Shown: positions 11,205-23,573, counted from the stretch's first letter. The stretch is DNA of 64,000 nucleotides from Homalodisca vitripennis (GCF_021130785.1 NC_060210.1:188984501-189048500), one strand, 5' to 3'. The notes: a model not told the origin generated them from the letters alone. Program-made: numbers and translations.

Positions 11205-13415
11205 ATCAATAACGAGCAGTGACTGGGGAAACTGACGAGCAGTAACTAGGCGAAGCTGACGAGTAGTGACTGAGGGAAACTGACGAGCAGTGACTGAGGG
11301 AATCTCACGAGTAGTGACTGGAGAAAACTGACGAGAAGTGACTGGGGGAAAATGACGAGCAGTGACTAGGGGAAACTCACGAGCAGTGACTGGGCGAAAC
11401 TGAGGAGCAGTGACTAGGGGAAATTTACGAACAGTGACTAGGGAACACTGACGAGCAGTGACTAGGGAAAACTGATGAGCAGTGACTGGGCGAAATTCAA
11501 GAGTAGTGACTGTGGGGAAACTCACGATCAGTGACTGAGGGAAACTGACGAGCAGTGACTGGGTGAAACTCACGAGTATTGACTGTGGAAAACTGACGAG
11601 CAGTGACTAGGAGGAATTTATGAACAGTGACTGGGTGAAACTCACGAGTACTGACTGGGGGAAACTGATGAGCAGTGACTGGGCGAAGCTGACGAGTACT
11701 GACTGCGGGAAACTGACGATCAGTGACTGTGGGAAACTGACGAGAAGTGACTAGGGGGAATTTACGAGCAGTGACTGTTGCAAAGCTGACGAGCAGTGAC
11801 TGGGTGAAAGTCACGAGTATTGACTGTGGGAAAACTGACGAGCAGTGACTAGGGGGAATTGAGCAGTGACTGGACGAAGCTGACGAGCAGTGACTGGGAG
11901 AAACTCACGAGTACTGACTGGGGGAAACTGACGAGCAGTGACTGGGCGAAGCTGACGAGTACTGACTGCGGGAAACTGACGATCAGTGACTGGGAAACTG
12001 ACGAGCAGTGACTGGGTGAAACTCACGAGTATTGACTGTGGAAAACCACGAGCAGTGACTAGGAGGAATTTATGAACAGTGACTGGGTGAAACTCACGAG
12101 TAGTGACTGGGGAAAACTGACGAGCAGTGACTGGGGAAACTGACGAGAAGTGACTAGGGCGAAATTACGAGCAGTGACTAGGCAAATCTGACGAGCAGTG
12201 ACTGGGTGAAAGTCACGAGTATTGACTGTGTGAAACTGACGAGCAATGACTAGGGGGAATTCATGAGCAGTGACTGGACGAAGTTGACGAGCAGTGACTG
12301 GGAGAAACTCACGAGTACTGACTGGGGGAAACTAACGAGCAGTGATTGGTCGAAGCTGACGAGTAGTGACTGGGGGAAACTCACGAGCAGTGACTAGGGG
12401 AAACTTATGAGCAGTGACTGGGCGAAGCTGACGAGAACTGACTGGGGGGAACTGACGATCAGCGACTGGTCGGAGCTGACGAGCAGTGACTGGGTCAAAG
12501 TCACGAGTAGTAACTGGGGAAAGCCACGAGCAGTGACTGGCGTAATTTAACGAGCAGTGACTGGGTGAAGCTGACGAGCAGTGACTGGGCGAAGCTGACA
12601 AGTACTGACTGCGGGAAACTGACGATCAGTGACTGGTCGGAGCTGACGAGCAGTGACTGGGTGAAACTCACGAGTAGTGACTGGGGAAAGCCACGAGCAG
12701 TGACTGGCGTAATTTAATGAGCAGTGACTGGGTGAAACTGACGAGCAGTGACTGGGTGAAGCTGACAAGTACTGACTGTGGGAAACTGACGATTAGTGAC
12801 TGGTCGGAGCTGACGAGCAGTGACTGGGTGAAACTCACGAGTACGACTGTGACTGGGCAGACGAAGCTGACGAGCAGTGACTGGGAGAACCCACGAGTAC
12901 TGACTGAGGGAAACTGACGAGCAGTGACTGGGCGAAACTGACGAGTACTGACTGGGGGAAACTGACGAGCAGTGACTGGGTCGAAACTGACGAGTGTGAC
13001 TGGGGGAAACTGACGAGCAGTGACTAGGGGAAACTCACGAGCAGTGACTAGGTGAAACTTATGAGCAGTGTCTGGGCGAAGCTGACGAGTACTGACTGGG
13101 GGAAACTGACGATCAGCGACTGGTCGGAGCTGACGAGCAGTGCCTGGGTGAAACTGGCGAGCAGTGACTGGGCAAAGCTGACGAGCAGTGACTTGGTGAA
13201 ACTCAAGAGTAGTGACTGGGCAAAACCACGAGCAGTGAATGGGGTAAATTGACGAGCAGTGACGGGGCGAAGCTGACGAGCAGTGACTGGGCGAAGCTGA
13301 CGAGTACTGACTGCGGGAAACTGACGATCAGTGACTGGGGGAAACTCACGAGTAGTGAATGGGGTGAAACGGACTATAAGTGACGTGGCGAAACTGAAGA
13401 GCAGTTACTGGGCGA
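11205..13415. repeat. Minisatellite, 24-bp unit, about 90 copies
   Basis: The basic unit is of the form CTGACGAGCAGTGACTGGG(C/G/T)GAAA, with heavy substitution and occasional short indels. Some copies carry TACTGACTG or GATCAGTGACTGG variants. At the right end the variants recur in a block of about seven units (GATCAG(T/C)GACTGGTCGGAGC or a one-base variant at 12457, 12624, 12791 and 13111), so a ~167-bp higher-order repeat is superimposed. Because 24 is divisible by three, open frames of 60-140 codons with 8-residue periodicity appear on both strands. I treat these as artefacts. Confidence 0.95.
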
Positions 13416-14375
13416 TTAATCAGTGAGGTTTCTATATTCCAAAACACACAATTGAGCTCAGCTCAATTTCACCTTCGGTTTAGTAACATAACTATTTCCA
13501 CCATAGCTGCATTACGTAATTACCTTATATCAGTTGTCTACGGATTAATATACAAACAAAGTGACGAAACCTTACAGCGGTATAGTGCTGTAGGCTACAC
13601 CATTCAACAAGCATCAAACAATTTATATTGTTATATTGATTTGTCCTCTATTGATGTTACGGTACGGTGTACAATCACGTACATCACACGTACAGCACGG
13701 TGTACGGTGTACGGTGTACGTGAGTACCACACAGTGTACAGGGGTGAACCGAAGCGGAATGTTTGTGTTTTGTTGTGAAATCCAATATAACGTACGACTT
13801 GCCGCGGTGCTGCTGATGATTTGTGGTTGTGACAAAGTGAAATGTAAAATATGGTTTGCAAAAAACGGACTTTCAGTTATAGGTGTTTTTTTTTCTTTCT
13901 AATTAGTAGATTTTCATTTTTTAATCAATAAAACTGTAAAGCCTTATTTTGATTTTAAATGATAATCTGCAACATTATTGGGACATTTCTATATTCTAAA
14001 TGTTTAATGCGATATTTCAAATCGTCACAGCTCTCTTATTAGTACCTCTATTGAAACATTTGTTTGCATGAGATCTGAATGAAATTTCTTCTAGTTTTTA
14101 TATATTCTAATTTAAAACTTTTAAGACCAGCAAGCAAGTGGTGTAGGATTCGAGTTGATGTTTTTAAATTAATCAACACATTTTTTACTCAATCAAAAGT
14201 AAGTAAGTTTTTTACTGATTTCATAACATTTAGTATTTAATACTATATGTGTTATACTGTCCTTGTGGTTTTCAACAAATAATTAATAAAAACCAGTCTT
14301 TGTATAGTTGTGTGAAAGGAATTTTGATTGTACTTTTCAGATAGTTGATAGACCTTACTGATATTTCGTCGCACA
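13416..14375. other. Intergenic DNA with GTGTACG repeats
   Basis: A short cluster of CGGTGTAC repeats and related GTAC palindromes lies at about 13664-13730 and gives overlapping frames on both strands. No domain is recognisable. The remainder is AT-rich and featureless. Confidence 0.35.
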
Positions 14376-15026
14376 CAGTGTTGGATCAGCTGTTTGGTAA
14401 ACCATAGAAATTACAGACAAGGTCATTCTATAAATGACTATTTCTGACATTTATGTAATTGGTCAAAAAAATAACTTTAAGTTGTACTATATTTCATAAT
14501 TTTATAACAACTAAATAACATAATATAAAAAATAAAACAACCTAATTAAATTATAACGCAACTAAGTTTGTTCTAACTAAAAAAAATATAATAAATAACT
14601 CAATTGTTTTATATAATAGTTATGCAAACGTAGACTCAGTTTTTGAAGTAAATTTTGGTTTACAAAATATGTTCAATGACGCATTTGCCTCAGTCACGTC
14701 CTTCAGCAGTTTCAGCATTGCTTGCTACTCTGAGCGTGTACACTTTGGTGGTGATTTTTTATGGGGTGGATGTCTTGTGAAAGTGGGGACCAGCGGACTT
14801 TTATTAGTTCGAGTAACATAAGCTGTGTTCACATTTAACAATGTTGTTTAATTATTTTTACATAATGAATTCTATTTTTATATTTCATAAAATTATAAAT
14901 TATGATAATATTTTAAACGAACATGCTATTTTGCTAATCAAACACAACAATTTCAGTAACAGTTGTTTTTAGACTGACCTTGTCTGATAATTTCTATGTT
15001 TTACTAAACAGCTGATTTCAACACTG
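14376..15026. mobile_element. Nonautonomous TIR element, ~650 bp (MITE-like)
   Basis: The left end at 14376 (CAGTGTTGGATCAGCTGTTT, then ACCATAGAAATTA and ACAAGGTCA) is matched in reverse complement by the right end finishing at 15026. The terminal inverted repeats are about 60 bp with a few mismatches. The interior is AT-rich with no transposase. The CAGTGTTG start recalls hAT-type termini, but the 8-bp flanks do not match, so no target-site duplication supports that class. Confidence 0.65.
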
Positions 15027-16091
15027 TATAGTTCTGTTACACTTAACTGATCATAAATTGATTGACTGTGATGCTTCGCATTTCGATTTAATAGAAAATA
15101 ATATTTTATAATCTTTAATCATAAGCATTGTACTATTTTTCATGTGATTTGTTTAATTTAAAACTAATGACTATCGAGTTTCAGTGGTAATTCGTTGCCT
15201 ATATATCCGGGATGTGTTCATTCTTCCCGTATAAGAGAGAGCGTTCTGTTTTGCCCTTTCGTGTAGGCGATGTTTAAGTAAATCACTTACCATACTTAAG
15301 GATAATTCTATTATAAAGAACAATCGGAGGATCCACAATCCTTACCATATCGATACCATATTTGTGAACAGATATATCGTCCGGAGCTTTAATGAAGGTG
15401 GCAATGTGGTGATACTAATAGGCAATCTGCGGCCAGTAATGACAATGATCGGCCGATTTCCATATTCCCTCTTCCCGTCCGATCATGTGGTACACAGCTC
15501 GAAAGCTTTAGTTTCCAAACTATGCATGAACCTTCATCTGTAAAGCTTTACATAAAATAGCCAAAATCTTCTTATAGGCAATACTTGTGTGTTATGGCAA
15601 TTTATAATGCACTGGTCAAGTTGTGTAGTATATGCAGTAGACGTTGGGTCACGCTAGGTAACATTCCAACAACATGAGGAGTTTGCAGATTCCGGCTCTT
15701 TGGAAAACAGCATTTTTTCTATTTATTGGCTTCATTGAATTTTATTATATTATAAATAAACGATGGTCATGCGTATGCCAAACTCGTATATGTTAGTTCC
15801 TCTTTTTGTTAGAATCATCAAATCACCAAAACATAATTTGTCTCACATCACTCGTTTTGATGTGCCTATTAATAAGCACTATAAAAATTCTTCACAAATA
15901 AAAAAATCTGTTAGTAATTTTAAATGTCCTCATTATGCACGAAAAATGAAAAATACGAACCTAAATTACTTAGTGCAAAAACTATATGGTTGTAGGTGGT
16001 TGTTTCTTTTTACACTTTAAAAGGCAATCATAATAAGTGAGTCTAACTACTGAGAATAGACGAGGTTATTATGTTATTGTAAGGTGGCATA
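15027..16091. other. Intergenic DNA
   Basis: An 85-codon plus-strand frame (15763-16020) has no recognisable domain. The rest shows no repeat partner in the window. No feature is supported. Confidence 0.35.
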
Positions 16092-16725
16092 TGTTTGTCA
16101 CGGATGGTAGGGCAGGTTTTGAAGCCATTGTGAAGGTAATTTGTTCGTAAAGACGGGTGCTAAGGCGAGTATTAAACCCATTGTGAAGGTAACCTGTTTG
16201 TAAAGACACTTGGTAGGGCGACGTTTAACCCATTGTGAAGTTAACCTGTTTGTAAAGACAGTTGGTAGGGCGACGTTTAACCCATTGTGAAGTTAACCTG
16301 TTTGTAAAGACACTTGGTAGGGCGACGTTTAACCCATTGTGAAGTTAACCTGTTTGTAAAGACAGTTGGTAGGGCGACTTTTAAATCCATTGTGACGGTA
16401 ACGTGTGTAAAGACGGATGGATAGGGCGACTTTTAAATCCATTGTGACGGTAACGTGTGTAAAGACGGATGATAGGACGACTTTTAAATCCATTGTGAAG
16501 GTAACGTGTGTAAAGACGGATGGTAGGACGAGTTTTGAACCCATTGTGAAGATAACGTGTGTAAAGACGGATGGTAGGACGAGTTTTAAATCCATTGTAA
16601 AGGTAACGTGTGTAAAGACTGATGGTAGGACGAGCTTTGAACCCATTGTGAAGGTAACATGTTTGTAAAGTCGGTTGGTAGGATGAGTTTTGAACTCACT
16701 GTGAAGGTAACCTGTTTATAAAAAA
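16092..16725. repeat. Tandem array, 51/52-bp unit, about 12 copies
   Basis: The unit is of the form GTAACGTGTGTAAAGACGGA, TGGTAGGACGAGTTTT, then AACCCATTGTGAAG. In the left half the period is 52 bp, and CACTTGG and CAGTTGG variants alternate (16201, 16253, 16305, 16357), forming a 104-bp dimer. In the right half the period is 51 bp, which opens 17-residue-periodic frames on both strands (16417-16668 plus, 16329-16646 minus). These are taken as repeat artefacts. Confidence 0.9.
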
Positions 16726-16959
16726 ACGTGTTCGACTTAACCATGCGATCGAATATTCAAATTATTATTTTTATTGTTTGGAATATATACGTTTTATGGC
16801 ATTATCCATTAAATTCAATTCCATTGATGAATTTATTGAATTCCATTTCAATGGAAATGGTCATAATCTGTTAATAAATTGCGTATGTGGCAGATGCATT
16901 TCAGCATACATTTTAATATAAGATAATAGTACTCCACATCACTTGTCACTTAACAGACT

Positions 16960-17275
16960 TCTCTGAAGTTTCATGACGAATTTGAAGTCAACACCACATT
17001 TCATTCTCATGTCCTGCGGACAGACAATCAGGCAGAAAATATTTACATCCCCCAGGCAGACAGAAGAGTAACTCAACTTATTGAGTGGTAGACTTAGATT
17101 ACGCTCAGCCGAATCCCATCAAGGACATGCATCAACATGGAACTTTATCTTGAAAAAATGCTATAGTTCAGTTAATTCTCAAGATATCGCGTGGACAGAC
17201 GTACAGTATAACAAAATGTTTCCAGTCCCACGATTGATTAGCCTCGTTGACGCTCGTCAAAGAAAAAGATGTTTT
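16960..17275 (+). repeat. Remnants of the GCTCAGCC-ended dispersed family
   Basis: Two diverged module ends are visible: TACGCTCAGCC at about 17100, and a corrupted GACGCTCGTCAA at about 17250. Between them is the family's internal CAAGATATCGCGTGGACAGAC block. The frame at 17081-17281 merely crosses these remnants. Confidence 0.5.
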
Positions 17276-18243
17276 CATTAAAATGTAAGGTAGCTAAGTT
17301 TAAAATTATTTAAATATGAATCAACATTTTCGTATATAATTTTTAAATTAAATGTTTACGAATTTAATTAGTTCTGTATGTTCAATAGCTTTACACAATC
17401 AATGTGAACATAAGATTTTTTGCAATAAAGAAATGTGAACGGATTCGAATTACTCTTACTTAATATATTTTTGGTATTCTATTCACCTGGTCAAGGACGT
17501 AGCCAGTGAGGGGTCCAAGGGTCCGGACCTCAACCGCTCAAATTTTCAACTACTTTTTTAGTTAACGATTATTATTATTTAAATAATTTAGTAGTAGTGA
17601 CATGTAGTGCTGAGAGATCATTATAAACAAAGAAACGGGTCAAGAACTCTTTAAGGAACAAAATGGGTGTTACTCTCTGTCCACTACAGGAAAATATCTA
17701 GAAAAAAGTCTAGACCCCCTAAACTTTTTATCCTGGCTAAATTCATACACCTGGTCTTAATTTATTAAATTCATTACTGAACTCCTATCAAGTTCCCAAT
17801 ACTTGGACTCGATAGAAGCACGCCATTCCACGTGCCATACGTAACAAGATTCGCTGAGTGCATACTAAAGATCAAATCTATACCTCATTTCACTCCTGAG
17901 ATACAAGAAAATCGCGCAAAAGATGTGGAAATAAACATTACGCATCATAAAAATACTAAATATAAAGTATCCACATGAAATCTGTCTTGATATATCTTGC
18001 TAAATAATACATTCACATATTTTTTTTTCAATAAAATGGGTTTCATATCAGTGTTTAAATAATAAAAGTCTACACACCAAGTTACTATAAAATGATGTTG
18101 TATTGTATTGTTGATAGTTACACTACGTTGTGTTAATAACTCACATGTTTGAATTTCTTATGGTTTCTATACAGTTTTTTTACAAATTTTTTATTCAGAT
18201 ACTTTCTCGTTGACGTCATAGTTGGTCAATAACAAAGAATATT
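17276..18243. other. AT-rich intergenic DNA
   Basis: No supported feature. Confidence 0.4.
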
Positions 18244-18478
18244 CGCTACCGCTCAGCCCATATAGGAAGAGTAACATGTACCATCATCTAACTAGGTGTA
18301 CCTCATATAATATAAATGAAGGTTCGTGCACAATTTCAGTTCTATATGTCAGTCCGTTTTCGAGATATCATGGAAACTGACAGACGCATTGACGTACTTA
18401 ATCTGAGAGAGACAGAAATTCCAATTTTCATCCCAACGAGTAATAGGCTTCGCTGTATTTACAAGGCTCAGCCAATTA
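18244..18478 (+). repeat. GCTCAGCC-ended dispersed element, ~235 bp
   Basis: It starts with CTACCGCTCAGCC and ends with GAGTAATAGGCTTCGCT followed by GGCTCAGCCAA. Internally it has GTCTATATGTCAG-like text, TTTTCGAGATATC and GACAGACG, in the same order as the copies at 23391-23573, 24130-24305 (minus), 50062-50230 and 61440-61612. Similar text at both ends makes the module look bounded by short direct repeats. No tRNA-type promoter boxes were seen. Classification (SINE-like or other) is open. Confidence 0.65.
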
Positions 18479-19490
18479 TACTATGATCATTATTCTTTTA
18501 ATAGCAAACTAACTAGATAGTTGAGGGTGCCACCGCTAGATCGTGTTACTTGTACCAACCAACTGTGTTGTATTATAGAACGCAGAGCAAGAGCAGGAAT
18601 TCACTAATTGACTGAAGACCTTTCCTCTTGAAACAGGGGTTTCAAGACACCTTGTTAGACTAATTATTGAAGACAAAAGTATAGTCTTGTTTTGTTCGCG
18701 ATTGTGTCGTCTTAATTAGGAGACAAATGGTGCTCTTGCACTTTCCTTGGTGGTATCTTGTATTAAAGTTCTAATTAAATGTAAATCAAATTAGTAAAGC
18801 AAGGCAATATTGTTACCTGTAATTTTTAGTTTTAATTTAATATGTTAACTACGAACACTATATTTGAATTTATTTCTTCGTAATGGACTGTTACCTCCAA
18901 AACTTTATTTATCCTTAATTAATTTCTTCGTATAATATAGAATAAAAATAGAAAACGTGTAAATGATTTAAAGCATAATTTTCTCAACTTTAGTGTGTTT
19001 ACTTAATGTCTATTTAAATAAATTATATTGTGCTTCAGATTTTGACCCACAAGCAATATAGTGTATTGTTGTTTTATGTTGCGCATTATAAAATCTAAGG
19101 TTTTGAGTGTTATAATATATCAAAAAAACAAAGATTGTTGGTATAAAATATTTGAAATTGTACCTCAGTACTTTGTTTGAAGTTTGTTTTGACGATGGAA
19201 AGTTTGTAAAGGAAACATGATTTTCCTGAGAATCTCAGCGCTAAAAAAAGTGTATAGCATTCTTTTAACTTCTGGTTGTTTTCTACTTTTGTATATTCAG
19301 ATAAAATATTATGTAAGTTGACTCTACCTTGAATTGGTACATGTCCAAATAAATTTAATCCATGTTTTTGGAGAGTCTATAAATTTAATTACGTTTTATT
19401 ATTATACATTGTAAACTACAAAATATAGTTGAGAGATGAATAGGTATGCACAATTGATAAAACAATAAGAATTCGTGTTCACTTAGATTA
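18479..19490. other. AT-rich intergenic DNA
   Basis: No supported feature up to the target-site duplication of the LINE. Confidence 0.4.
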
Positions 19491-19510
19491 CACTATATCA
19501 CTTAGTGAAC

Positions 19511-20250
19511 TATTCAGGGCGAGCCTAGCCTATGGGTACATACCACAAGTCTGGCGTCTCAACAGGGTGGTCTTCATCCCTAAAAAAGGGAGAGCGGACT
19601 ACTCTGTCCCTAAATCTTTTCGTCCCATCAGTTTATCTTCGTTTCTACTGAAAACATTAGAAAGACTGGTGGAGAGGCACTGAGAAAGGGAGTTCTCTCA
19701 GACACTCCCCTTTCATCGCAACCAACATGCATACCAGCAAGGCAAATCCTGTGAATCAGCACTGCACAATTAGTCAGTAGGATTGAGGATAGCCTGTCCG
19801 CCAAGGAATTGGCATTGTGCACCTTCATAGACATTGAAGGAGCTTTCGACAATGCCAAATTCACTGCAATGGTAAGTGGAGCACAGCGACGTGGCTCGAG
19901 CCAGCTCTGTGCCGGTGGCTTAGGGCCATGCTGTGCTCCAGACGGATCAGGGCCGATCTCAATGAAGTATCGCTTGTGATCGCACCCACAAGGGGATGTC
20001 CTCAAGGAGGCATCCTGTCACCTCTACTGTGGAATCTAGTAGTAGATGGTCTACTTTGAGGACCTTACTAACAACGGAATCTATGTCCAAGGATATGCAG
20101 ACGACATTGTCCTTATGGTACAGGGAAAATACACAAATGTTGTTGTTGATATCATGAATACCAACCTTCAACATGTACACAACTGGTGTCAGGGAGAGGG
20201 ACTGAAAGTAAATCCCTCTAAGACAGTTAGTTGTACCATTCACTAGAAAA
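19511..20250 (+). pseudogene. LINE reverse transcriptase fragment
   Basis: Across several frames one reads YIPQVWRLNRVVFIPKKG, SFRPISLSSFLLKTLERLV (19615-19671), FIDIEGAFDNAKF and PQGGILSPLLWN. YADD, the catalytic box, is encoded at 20094-20105 and is followed by GLKVNPSKTV. These are the RT fingers/palm motifs in normal order. Frame changes occur near 19680, 19860 and 19990-20060, with at least one short deletion. The catalytic YADD survives, but no continuous protein could be made. Confidence 0.85.
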
Positions 20251-20695
20251 AAGAACCTAGAGTCTCTTTCTAGGCTGAAACTCGCATCCACTCAGCTGGA
20301 GTGGTCAAAGACAGTCAAATATTTAGGACTGACTCTAGACCATAAGCTTACGTGGAATGATCATCTTAACAATATCCTGCACAAAGCAAAGTGGGCGCTC
20401 ATGACGTCCAGGAGACTTGCAGGAATCTCATGGGGCGTAAAAAACCCCATATAGCACTATGGCTTTACAAAGCAGTTGTAAGGCCTCAAATCACTTATGG
20501 TTCATTAGTCTGGTGGACAAAGGTGAATCAGGTAAACTGCCAAAGCCAAGCTTGAAAGCTTACAAAGGCTTGGCACAATCTTTGTAACCGGAGCATTCAG
20601 GAGCAGTCCCTCAGCGACCCTCGAGGTGGCTTTAGGACTTCTATCCTCTTGATGTTCATATAAAAGCTGAAGCGCGTAAGTCAGCTTATCGGCTG

Positions 20696-21569
20696 ATGGT
20701 TGCTGGCTTGTGGAGGAATGGCGCGTCTAACGCGAGCCATGGCGCCATCACTGAAGCTGTAAACCCAAGCGCTATTCTCGAAATGGTCTCCGACACAATG
20801 AGAACGGAGTTCGTATTCAATAAGCCATTCTCTGTTGACTTCTACTCCAGAGATGAGTGGAAATCGCAAGATAACATCCCAACAATAAGAAAGAGCTTTG
20901 TCTGGTACACGGATGGCTCGCTTATTAAGGGTAGAAGAACTGGATATGGAGTGTTTAGTCAATCCCCTAGAACTGCCCTTAGCGGCAGTTTGGGTCGGAA
21001 CTGCTCCATATTTCAAGCCGAAATCTATGGTTATCCTAGCCTGTGCCAACCTAGGCCTCACCAGAAGGTACCAGGAAATGAACATCTGTATAATGTCAGA
21101 CAGTCAGGCAGCTCTTAAAGCTCTTGACTCCAACAGCATTTCATCCAAGCTTGTGTGGGAGTGCTTTAACACTCTCTGCAAGCTTGGATCACGCAACTGT
21201 GTGCGTCTTGGTTGGGTACCGGGCCACACAGGCATAGGTGGCAACGAATGCGCCGACAGGGCTTGCCAAAAGCGGAGCAAGCATGCCATACACCGGTCCA
21301 GAACCGAGTGTTGTGGTATAAGCAAGTCAGCCGCTTATCAAAGTATAAACAAATGGTCCAGGAAGACACACCGCTTGCGGTGGCAGAGTCACCAAGGACA
21401 AGCACTCGGCAAAAGACTGCTTGCCGATTCTAGCTCCGGATTCACCAGATGGCTGATGGGGCTGGGGAGGGATCGGGTTAAGCAAGTGATTGCCTTGATC
21501 ACTGGACACGGCCACTTCAGGAAACACCTAAACACTCTAGGTTTACGAAATGAGGACTCGGAGTGTTAG
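20696..21569 (+). pseudogene. LINE RNase H domain and C-terminus, frameshifted
   Basis: The RNase H domain begins with WYTDGSL (20903-20923) and continues with SIFQAEIY. It then shifts frame near 21028 and resumes with ILACANL, MSDSQAAL and WVPGHTGIGGNECAD (about 21211-21257). The D-E-D-D residues are therefore all encoded, but in two frames. After LITGHGHFRKHLNTLG the frame is lost again, and a Cys-x2-Cys...His...Cys tail is readable only piecewise to about 21690. The two overlapping open frames (20696-21118 and 20898-21569) are one broken gene. Confidence 0.85.
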
Positions 21570-21848
21570 GACTCTGCAATAAGTCTGAAGAGACTGCAAA
21601 ACACATAATACTGGGACTGTGAGAGACTGGGAGCAAGGAGAAGGGCTCTTTTCGGTGATAAACAACCAGGCGACGAAACCAGATGCTAGTATCGGGGAAA
21701 AGCTTCTTAGCCTAATTAAGGGCACGAAGATAGGCTTACCCCTCTAACATCAAAGGGGCACACACAATAAGCTCAGGTTGACGTGTGAGGATCTAGGAAA
21801 TCCACCCCAATATCCCAAAGGAAAAAAAAAAAAAAAAAAACACTATAT

Positions 21849-22511
21849 TTTAAATTATATGTGTATATGGTGTCTAAACGAAGTAAACAGTTCATTTTGA
21901 GCTTCTCGTCGCCGATTTTTTTATCTCATCAGGCGAACATGACTCCAGACTCTGCACTAAGAGGAAGGTGAACTGGAGCTAAACTTAATACTCATATTGA
22001 ATCAACCCTTCCAACATAGCTACGTTATGTGTGAAACGTTATGTTGTTCCTGAAAGTATTACGAAATCATTCTCTCAGTTACAATTTATATATTAATAAT
22101 ATTTTTTACTATTAATATTCCACACTTTTTACTTAGTTCATAGTGTAACGTAGTGATTTTCTCTAAAATTTCGAAACGAAGCGGGCAGGATAGATAGGTC
22201 TTGAGTGCTCGTCATAATTTGCATATATTAGATCTGGTATTGGTGAACTGTATTTATCTTTCATTCATTTGGAAATCTTCCACGGCTTAAGGATTTGTTC
22301 ATGAGGTTTCGAGATGTTTAATGGTTTTAATTTCAAAAATACTTAAATATATTTGTATCAATTGATACAAATAATAGAACAGCCATACTACGTCATTCAC
22401 ATGCTTAAAATTCAACTTATTCGCCGATTCCTTTTTTTATGTATAAAGCTTTTAAACAGTTTAATGGACAATATTGTTACATATAATTATAGAAGCAGCT
22501 CATTGTAATAC
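21849..22511. other. AT-rich intergenic DNA
   Basis: No supported feature. Confidence 0.4.
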
Positions 22512-22819
22512 ACTCAAGCTTGAACTTAAGGCAAGATCAGCATAATTTTCATATGTCAAGAAATTTTAAGAATCGTGTATAAGGGAAAATGCAGCTCATA
22601 TTCATGATATGGAGACAAGTCAAAGTAAAGGAATCAAATCGCTTGCGGCAGAACTCTCCAGACAGCACATTTCTCATTTCAGTTCTATTCTCACAAAGAT
22701 TTTTCAAAGCAATATTCCCAGACGACGAGAAGTCTAAATGTATTAATCTATCTCTTTAACTTACCACGTAAAAAGTACGGCAAACAACGTGTAGTTTATC
22801 AGGCTTCGGTGGGATTGCA

Positions 22820-22972
22820 AGTAATATTTCAGGTCTATAGATAATTTCAGTATCGAATCTTCTAGACAGATAGACAGACATACATCATACAGAAAAGAAA
22901 TTTTTACATTCCTCCGTCAGACAAAAATTAAATTGTGTCGGCCTACTGAGTGATAGGCTTCAATGACGCTCA
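22820..22972 (+). repeat. GCTCAGCC-ended family, 5'-truncated copy
   Basis: Internal AGGTCTATAGATAATTTCAG and GACAGATAGACAGACATAC are followed by the terminal GAGTGATAGGCTTC...GACGCTCAGCCAA. The 5' part is missing or too diverged. Confidence 0.55.
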
Positions 22973-23390
22973 GCCAACATCCACGTTTAGACATAAACCA
23001 TCGCAGAACTCATTCTTTTCAACGTAAAATTGAAGTTTCATGCTAAATTTAAAGTCTGTGCTCTGCAGATGATCTTTATCGAGATACTTTGCTAAGTGAC
23101 GCGTTCATATTTTCATTCAATGAGTATCATAGCATTGTTTTAATAATAAAATTTCCAGTGAGCTAGGGAAGGAAGCTACACCGCAGGAGTGCACAAAAAT
23201 ACAAACTTGTCACCGCCACGTCATAACATTGACTCTCCATTCTATTATTTATTAATTTTATTGTACAAATAAACTACAGACGTCACATGTTAAAATCTCA
23301 TACTTGTACTATACTATAGCTTGTTTATACATTTATTCTGCTATTTACTCGTTACCACCATGGTTACCCATAAACCAATGTAAATATATT

Positions 23391-23573
23391 TGCTAACGCT
23401 CAGCAAAATCCAATAGAATTACATACATCAACATTGTTGCCTACCAGAAATGAAGCTTCATGCAAATTTCCAAGTCTATAGGTCAGTTTATGTACGAGTT
23501 ATCGTGTGGACAGACAGACAGAAATGAATATTATCACCACTTCGAGTAATAGGCTTCGCTGACGCTCAGCCAA
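23391..23573 (+). repeat. GCTCAGCC-ended family, full-length copy
   Basis: The 5' end is GCTAACGCTCAGCAAAATCC. The body includes AGAAATGAAGCTTCATGCAA, CAAGTCTATAGGTCAG and GACAGACAGACAG. The 3' end is GAGTAATAGGCTTCGCTGAC, GCTCAGCCAA. It is one of the clearest copies. Confidence 0.65.

Larger units (their letters stand above)
19499..21840 (+). mobile_element. 5'-truncated RNase H-bearing LINE insertion
   Basis: The insert is flanked by CACTATAT at 19491-19498 and 21841-21848 (possibly extended to ACACTATAT), a convincing target-site duplication. It ends in an 18-19-bp poly(A) at 21822-21840. The 5' end falls inside the reverse-transcriptase domain, so ORF1 and the endonuclease are missing, as expected for incomplete target-primed reverse transcription. 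The order is RT, RNase H, then a C-terminal Cys/His motif, as in RNase H-carrying non-LTR clades (I/LOA-like or relatives). The exact clade needs a tree. Several frameshifts and stops make it inactive. Confidence 0.9.

Noticed and set aside
11154..13252. Several 66-139-codon frames with VTARQFP or SDWVKLT periodicity
   Set aside because: They arise on both strands from a 24-bp repeat divisible by three. Frames break wherever an indel occurs, and there is no start context or domain.
16329..16668. Overlapping 105- and 83-codon repetitive frames
   Set aside because: Both strands are open because the unit is 51 bp. This is a repeat artefact.
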